From Hippophae tibetana (Eukaryota; Streptophyta; Magnoliopsida; Rosales; Elaeagnaceae), in assembly GCA_037013495.1 (NCBI GenBank), contig JAZDXN010000026.1:2852001-2916000 (forward strand): a stretch of DNA of 64,000 nt, in the 5' to 3' direction. Numbering within the stretch: the stretch's first letter is position 1; each line of letters starts with the position of its first letter. Shown one piece after another: positions 57,001-64,000 of this stretch. The notes beneath the pieces were generated by a model, which made no database searches, had not been told where the DNA came from, and saw nothing but the letters and a program-made list of their open reading frames with translations. Position numbers and translations under genes: made by a program.

Positions 57001-60000
57001 CTTTTCTTAAAAAAAAAATAAGAGAAGAGAAAAAGAAAGAGTATGTCGTTCACATTTTCAAAAACAACAAAACATTTGGTAAATATGAGTTATAACTTTC
57101 AAAGAAGATATCTTTTGACTCGGGTATCAAAACCACTATTATAATATATTAAATCGAAGCTCATATCAAATTACACAATATATTTTGGTCCCGCCCAGGA
57201 AAATCGTTTTGTACACAAATTACATCGTTTACATCACTTAACGAGTGTTTAAAGTTTTTGACGCACCATTTTCATTTTTCTTACTTCTGGTTTAATTCAA
57301 TAGAGCTATACAGGAGATATTGGTGCCGACAAAGGGTTGTTGATTTATATTTCCAATAAGTCTCTATTCTTCAAAAAAAAATAAAAGAAGAGAAAAAGAA
57401 AGAGGATGTCGTTCACATTTTAAAAAAAACAAAACATTTGGTAAATATGAGTTACAACTTTCAACGGAGATATCTTTTGACTCGGCTACCGAAACCACTA
57501 TTATAATATATCAAATCGAAGCTCGTATCAAATTACACAATATGTTTTGGTCCCGCCCAGGAAAATCGTTTTTGTACCCAAATTACATCATTTACATCAC
57601 TTAACGAGTGTTTAAAGTTTTTGACACACCATTTTCATTTTTCTTACTGCTGGATTAATTCAATAGAGCTATACAGGAGATAATGGTACCGACCTAGGGT
57701 TGTTTATTTATATTTCTAATAAGTCTCTTTTCTTAAAAAAAAATAAGAGAAGAGAAAAAGAAAGAGTATGTCGTTCACATTTTCAAAAACAACAAAACAT
57801 TTGGTAAATATGAGTTATAACTTTCAAAGGAGATATCTTTTGACTCGGGTATCGAAACCACTATTATAATATATTAAATCGAAGCTCGTATCAAATTACA
57901 CAATATGTTGTGGTCCCAACCAGTAAAATCGTTTTTGTACCCAAATTACATCGTTTAACTCACTTATCGAGTGTTTAAGGTTTTTGACGCACCATTTTCA
58001 TTTTTCTTACTTCTGGTTCAATTCAATAGAGCTATACAGGTGATAATCGTGCCAACCTAGGGTTGTTTATTTATATTTCCAATAAGTCTCTTTTCTTCAA
58101 AAAAAAAAATAGGAGAAGAGAAAAAGAAAGAGGATGTCGTTCAAATTTTCAAAAACAACAAAACATTTGGTAAATATGAGTTCCAACTTTAAACGGAGAT
58201 ATCTTTTGACTCGGCTACCGAAACCACTATTATAATATATCAAATCGAAGCTCGTATCAAATTACACAATATGTTTTGGTCCCGCCCAGGAAAATCGTTT
58301 TTGTACCCAAATTACATCATTTACATCACTTAACGAGTGTTTAAAGTTTTTGACGCACCATTTTCATTTTTCTTACTGCTGGTTTAATTCAATAGAGCTA
58401 TACAGGAGATAATGGTACCGACCTAGGGTTGTTTATTTATATTTCTAATAAGTCTCTTTTCTTAAAAAAAAAATAAGAGAAGAGAAAAAGAAAGAGTATG
58501 TCGTTCACATTTTCAAAAACAACAAAACATTTGGTAAATATGAGTTATAACTTTCAAAGAAGATATCTTTTGACTCGGGTATCGAAACCACTATTATAAT
58601 ATATTAAATCGAAGCTCGTATCAAATTACACAATATGTTGTGGTCCCAACCAGTAAAATCGTTTTTGTACCCAAATTACATCGTTTAACTCACTTATCGA
58701 GTGTTTAAGGTTTTTGACGCACCATTTTCATTTTTCTTACTTCTGGTTTAATTCAATAGAGCTATACAGGTGATAATGGTGCCAACCTAGGGTTGTTTAT
58801 TTATATTTCCAATAAGTCTCTTTTCTTCAAAAAAAAAATAGGAGAAGAGAAAAAGAAAGAGGATGTCGTTCACATTTTCAAAAACAACAAAACATTTGGT
58901 AAATATGAGTTCCAACTTTAAACGGAGATATCTTTTGACTCGGGTATTGAAACCACTATTATGATATATCAAATTGAAGCTCGTATCAAATTACGCAATA
59001 TATTTTGGTCCTACCCAGGAAAATCGTTTTTGTACACAAATTACATCGTTTACATCACTTACCGAGTGTTTAAAGTTTTTGACGCACCATTTTCATTTTT
59101 CTTACTTCTGGTTTAATTCAATAGAGCTATACAGGAGATAATGGTGCCGACCTAGGGTTGTTTATTTATAATTCCAATAAGTCTCTTTTCTTCAAAAAAA
59201 AAATAAGAGAAGAGAAAAAGAAAGAGGATGTCGGTCACATTTTTAAAAATAAAAAAAGATTTCGTAAATATGAGTTACAACTTTCAACGGAGATATCTTT
59301 TGACTCGGGTATCGAAACCACTATTATAATATTCCAAATCGAAGCTCGTATCAAATTACACAATATGTTGTAGTCCCGACCAGGAAAATCGTTTTTTTAC
59401 CCAAAATTACATCGTTTACATCACTTATCGAGTGTTTAAAGTTTTTGACGCACCATTTTCATTTTTCTTACTCCTAGTTTAATTCAATAGAGCTATACAG
59501 GAGATATTGGTGCGGACCTAGGTTTGTTTATTTATATTTCCAATAAGTATCTTTTCTTCAAAAAAAATAAGAGAAGAGAAAAAGAAAGAGGATGTCGTTC
59601 ACATTTTGAAAAAACAACAAAACATTTGGTAAATATGAGTTACAACTTTCAATGGAGATATCTTTTGACTCGGGTATCGAAATCACTATTATAATATATC
59701 AAATCGAAGCTCGTATCAAATTACACAATATGTTGTCGTCTCGACCAAGAAAATCGTTTTTTTACCCAAATTACATCGTTTACATCACTTATCGAGTGTT
59801 TAAAGTTTTTGACGCACTATTTTCATTTTTCTTACTTCTGGTTTCATTCAATAGAGCTATACAGGAGATATTGGTGTGGACCTAGGGTTGTTTATTTATA
59901 TTTCTAATAAGTCTCTTTTCTTCAAAATAAAAAATAATAGAAAAGAAAAAGAAAGAGGATGTCGTTCACATTTTCAAAAATAACAAAAGATTTGGTAAAT

Positions 60001-61313
60001 ATGAGTTACAACTTTTAACATCGATATCTTTTGACTCGGGTATCGAAACCACTATTATAATATATCAAATCGAAGCTCGTATCAAATTACACAATATGTT
60101 TTGGTCCCGCCCAGGAAAATCGTTTTTGTACACAAATTACATCGTTTACATCACTTAACGAGTGTTTAAAGTTTTTGACGCACCATTTTCATTTTTCTTA
60201 CTTCTGGTTTAATTCAATAGAGCTATACAGGAGATATTGGTGCCGACAAAGGGTTGTTGATTTATATTTCCAATAAGTCTCTATTCTTCAAAATAAAAAA
60301 TAAGAGAAAAGAAAAAGAAAGAGGATGTCGTTCACATTTTCAAAAATAACAAAAGATTTGGTAAATATGAGTTACAACATTTAACATCGATATCTTTTGA
60401 CTCGGGTATCGAAACCACCATTATAATATATCAAATCGAAGCTCGTATCAAATTACGCAATATGTTGTGGTCCCGACCAGGAAAATCGTTTTTTTACTCA
60501 AATTACATCGTTTACAGAACTTATCGAGTGTTTAAAGTTTTGGACGCCCCATTTTCATTTTTCTTACTTCTGGTTTAATTCAATAGAGCTATACATGAGA
60601 TATTGGTGCCGACCTCGGGTTGTTTATTTATATTTCCAATAAGTCTCTTTTCTTCAAAAATAAAATAAGAGAAGAGAGAAAGAAAGAGGATGTCGTTCAC
60701 ATTTTAAAAAATAACAAAAGATTTGGTAAATATGAGTTACCACTTTCAACGGAGATATCTTTTGACTCGGGTATCGAAACCACTATTATAATATATCAAA
60801 TCGAAGCTCGTATCAAATTACACAATATGTTTTGCTCCCGCCCAGGAAAATCGTTTTTGTACCCAAATTACATCGTTTACCTCACTTAAAGAGTGTTTAA
60901 AGTTTTTGACGAACCGTTTTCATTTTTCTTACTTCTGGTTTAATTCAATAGAGCTATACAGGAGATAATTGTGCCGACCTAGGGTAGTTTATTAATAATT
61001 CCAATAAGTCTCTATTCTTAAAAAAAAATAAGAGAAGAGAAAAAGAAAGAGTATGTCGTTCACATTTTCAAAAACAACAAAACATTTGGTAAATATGAGT
61101 TATAACTTTCAAAGGAGATATCTTTTGACTCGGGTATCGAAACCACTATTATAATATATCAAATCGAAGCTCGTATCAAATTACACAATATGTTGTGGTC
61201 CCAACCAGTAAAATCGTTTTTGTACCCAAATTACATCGTTTAACTCACTTATCGAGTGTTTAAGGTTTTTGACGCACCATTTTCATTTTTCTTACTTCTG
61301 GTTTAATTCAATA

Positions 61314-61678
61314 GAGCTATACAGGAGATAATGGTGCCAACCTAGGGTTGTTTATTTATATTTCCAATAAGTCTCTTTTCTTCAAAAAAAAAATAGGAGA
61401 AGAGAAAAAGAAAGAGGATGTCGTTCACATTTTCAAAAACAACAAAACATTTGGTAAATATGAGTTCCAACTTTAAACGGAGATATCTTTTGACTCGGCT
61501 ACCGAAACCACTATTATAATATATCAAATCGAAGCTCGTATCAAATTACACAATATGTTTTGGTCCCGCCCAGGAAAATCGTTTTTGTACCCAAATTACA
61601 TCATTTACATCACTTAACGAGTGTTTAAAGTTTTTGACACACCATTTTCATTTTTCTTACTGCTGGATTAATTCAATA
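61314..61678 (+). repeat. Chimeric R/Q monomer at the 7-monomer deletion
   Basis: The first part is R type (GCCAACCTAGGG, AATAGGAGAAG, GTTCCAACTTTAAACGG) and the last part is Q type (TTTGACACACC, GCTGGATTAATTC). R and Q are identical between, so the switch lies between about 61480 and 61637. It explains the 11-monomer unit as a deletion of the 18-monomer one. Confidence 0.75.
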
Positions 61679-64000
61679 GAGCTATACAGGAGATAATGGT
61701 ACCGACCTAGGGTTGTTTATTTATATTTCTAATAAGTCTCTTTTCTTAAAAAAAAATAAGAGAAGAGAAAAAGAAAGAGTATGTCGTTCACATTTTCAAA
61801 AACAACAAAACATTTGGTAAATATGAGTTATAACTTTCAAAGGAGATATCTTTTGACTCGGGTATCGAAACCACTATTATAATATATTAAATCGAAGCTC
61901 GTATCAAATTACACAATATGTTGTGGTCCCAACCAGTAAAATCGTTTTTGTACCCAAATTACATCGTTTAACTCACTTATCGAGTGTTTAAGGTTTTTGA
62001 CGCACCATTTTCATTTTTCTTACTTCTGGTTTAATTCAATAGAGCTATACAGGTGATAATGGTGCCAACCTAGGGTTGTTTATTTATATTTCCAATAAGT
62101 CTCTTTTCTTCAAAAAAAAAAAATAGGAGAAGAGAAAAAGAAAGAGGATGTCGTTCACATTTTCAAAAACAACAAAACATTTGGTAAATATGAGTTCCAA
62201 CTTTAAACGGAGATAACTTTTGACTCGGCTACCGAAACCACTATTATAATATATCAAATCGAAGCTCGTATCAAATTACACAATATGTTTTGGTCCCGCC
62301 CAGGAAAATCGTTTTTGTACCCAAATTACATCATTTACATCACTTAACGAGTGTTTAAAGTTTTTGACGCACCATTTTCATTTTTCTTACTGCTGGTTTA
62401 ATTCAATAGAGCTATACAGGAGATAATGGTACCGACCTAGGGTTGTTTATTTATATTTCTAATAAGTCTCTTTTCTTAAAAAAAAAATAAGAGAAGAGAA
62501 AAAGAAAGAGTATGTCGTTCACATTTTCAAAAACAACAAAACATTTGGTAAATATGAGTTATAACTTTCAAAGAAGATATCTTTTGACTCGGGTATCGAA
62601 ACCACTATTATAATATATTAAATCGAAGCTCGTATCAAATTACACAATATGTTGTGGTCCCAACCAGTAAAATCGTTTTTGTACCCAAATTACATCGTTT
62701 AACTCACTTATCGAGTGTTTAAGGTTTTTGACGCACCATTTTCATTTTTCTTACTTCTGGTTTAATTCAATAGAGCTATACAGGTGATAATGGTGCCAAC
62801 CTAGGGTTGTTTATTTATATTTCCAATAAGTCTCTTTTCTTCAAAAAAAAAAATAGGAGAAGAGAAAAAGAAAGAGGATGTCGTTCACATTTTCAAAAAC
62901 AACAAAACATTTGGTAAATATGAGTTCCAACTTTAAACGGAGATATCTTTTGACTCGGGTATTGAAACCACTATTATGATATATCAAATTGAAGCTCGTA
63001 TCAAATTACACAATATATTTTGGTCCTACCCAGGAAAATCGTTTTTGTACACAAATTACATCGTTTACATCACTTACCGAGTGTTTAAAGTTTTTGACGC
63101 ACCATTTTCATTTTTCTTACTTCTGGTTTAATTCAATAGAGCTATACAGGAGATAATGGTGCCGACCTAGGGTTGTTTATTTATAATTCCAATAAGTCTC
63201 TTTTCTTCAAAAAAAAAAATAAGAGAAGAGAAAAAGAAAGAGGATGTCGGTCACATTTTTAAAAATAAAAAAAGATTTCGTAAATATGAGTTACAACTTT
63301 CAACGGAGATATCTTTTGACTCGGGTATCGAAACCACTATTATAATATTCCAAATCGAAGCTCGTATCAAATTACACAATATGTTGTAGTCCCGACCAGG
63401 AAAATCGTTTTTTTACCCAAAATTACATCGTTTACATCACTTATCGAGTGTTTAAAGTTTTTGACGCACCATTTTCATTTTTCTTCCTCCTAGTTTAATT
63501 CAATAGAGCTATACAGGAGATATTGGTGCGGACCTAGGTTTGTTTATTTATATTTCCAATAAGTATCTTTTCTTCAAAAAAAATAAGAGAAGAGAAAAAG
63601 AAAGAGGATGTCGTTCACATTTTGAAAAAACAACAAAACATTTGGTAAATATGAGTTACAACTTTCAATGGAGATATCTTTTGACTCGGGTATCGAAATC
63701 ACTATTATAATATATCAAATCGAAGCTCGTATCAAATTACACAATATGTTGTCGTCTCGACCAAGAAAATCGTTTTTTTACCCAAATTACATCGTTTACA
63801 TCACTTATCGAGTGTTTAAAGTTTTTGACGCACTATTTTCATTTTTCTTACTTCTGGTTTCATTCAATAGAGCTATACAGGAGATATTGGTGCGGACCTA
63901 GGGTTGTTTATTTATATTTCTAATAAGTCTCTTTTCTTCAAAATAAAAAATAATAGAAAAGAAAAAGAAAGAGGATGTCGTTCACATTTTCAAAAATAAC

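Larger units (their letters stand above)
43846..64000 (+). repeat. Satellite array 3, about 364-bp monomer
   Basis: About 55 monomers in the same orientation as arrays 1 and 2, running past the window end. The first seven match the right flank of the solo LTR (offset 18906 bp). Later monomers include types not seen on the left, for example with GAGTATGTCG, TTATAACTTTCAAAG, GGCTACCG or GCCGACAAAGGG. No gene seen. Confidence 0.97.
52566..64000 (+). repeat. 18-monomer higher-order repeat and its 11-monomer deletion form
   Basis: Unit starts at 52566, 59124 and 63139 give lengths of 6558 bp (18 monomers) and 4015 bp (11 monomers); the third unit is cut by the window end. Matches are close to identical, including shared quirks such as ATGTCGGTCACATTTTTAAA and TATACATGAGAT. 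The second unit lacks seven monomers relative to the first. Confidence 0.85.

Overview
The window looks like heterochromatin from a flowering plant, probably a eudicot. It is about 70% A+T and has no cellular gene that I can recognise. Almost all of it is a tandem satellite with a monomer of about 364 bp (roughly 133 monomers, about 48.6 kb, all in one orientation), interrupted by one retrotransposon family. The plant assignment rests on the retrotransposon: a Ty3/gypsy element of the Athila type, with a primer-binding site complementary to plant tRNA-Asp. I cannot name the species.

Layout. 1-23032 is satellite array 1. Its left part is a six-monomer higher-order repeat (HOR) of about 2.18 kb, and its right part is a 12-monomer HOR with an 8-monomer deletion form. 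23033-24934 is a solo LTR with target-site duplication AGCTA. 24940-30392 is satellite array 2. 30393-43840 is a complete 13.4-kb LTR retrotransposon of the same family, also flanked by AGCTA. 43846-64000 is satellite array 3, with a four-monomer HOR and an 18-monomer HOR plus its 11-monomer deletion form.

The solo LTR and the full element sit at the same base of the monomer, with matching satellite on both sides. This is best explained by one insertion, then tandem duplication of a 15-monomer segment carrying the element, then LTR-LTR recombination in one copy. Several satellite recombination junctions, including that duplication junction, fall in the same oligo-A stretch of the monomer.

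The full element carries, in order: PBS, a structured leader with two tandem hairpins, a first gag (gag1, open, own stop), a twin-hairpin spacer, a second gag (gag2, open, intact zinc knuckle), then pol (protease, reverse transcriptase, RNase H, integrase) in the -1 frame relative to gag2 and broken by three nonsense codons. A second copy of the twin-hairpin module follows pol. A 1.9-kb env-less 3' region and a polypurine tract come next. The two divergent but open gag genes, the first without the Gag-Pol linker and with a damaged zinc knuckle, are the most unusual biology here. One hypothesis is that gag1 supplies free Gag while gag2 is the Gag part of Gag-Pol. All comparisons were made by eye; no database search was run.
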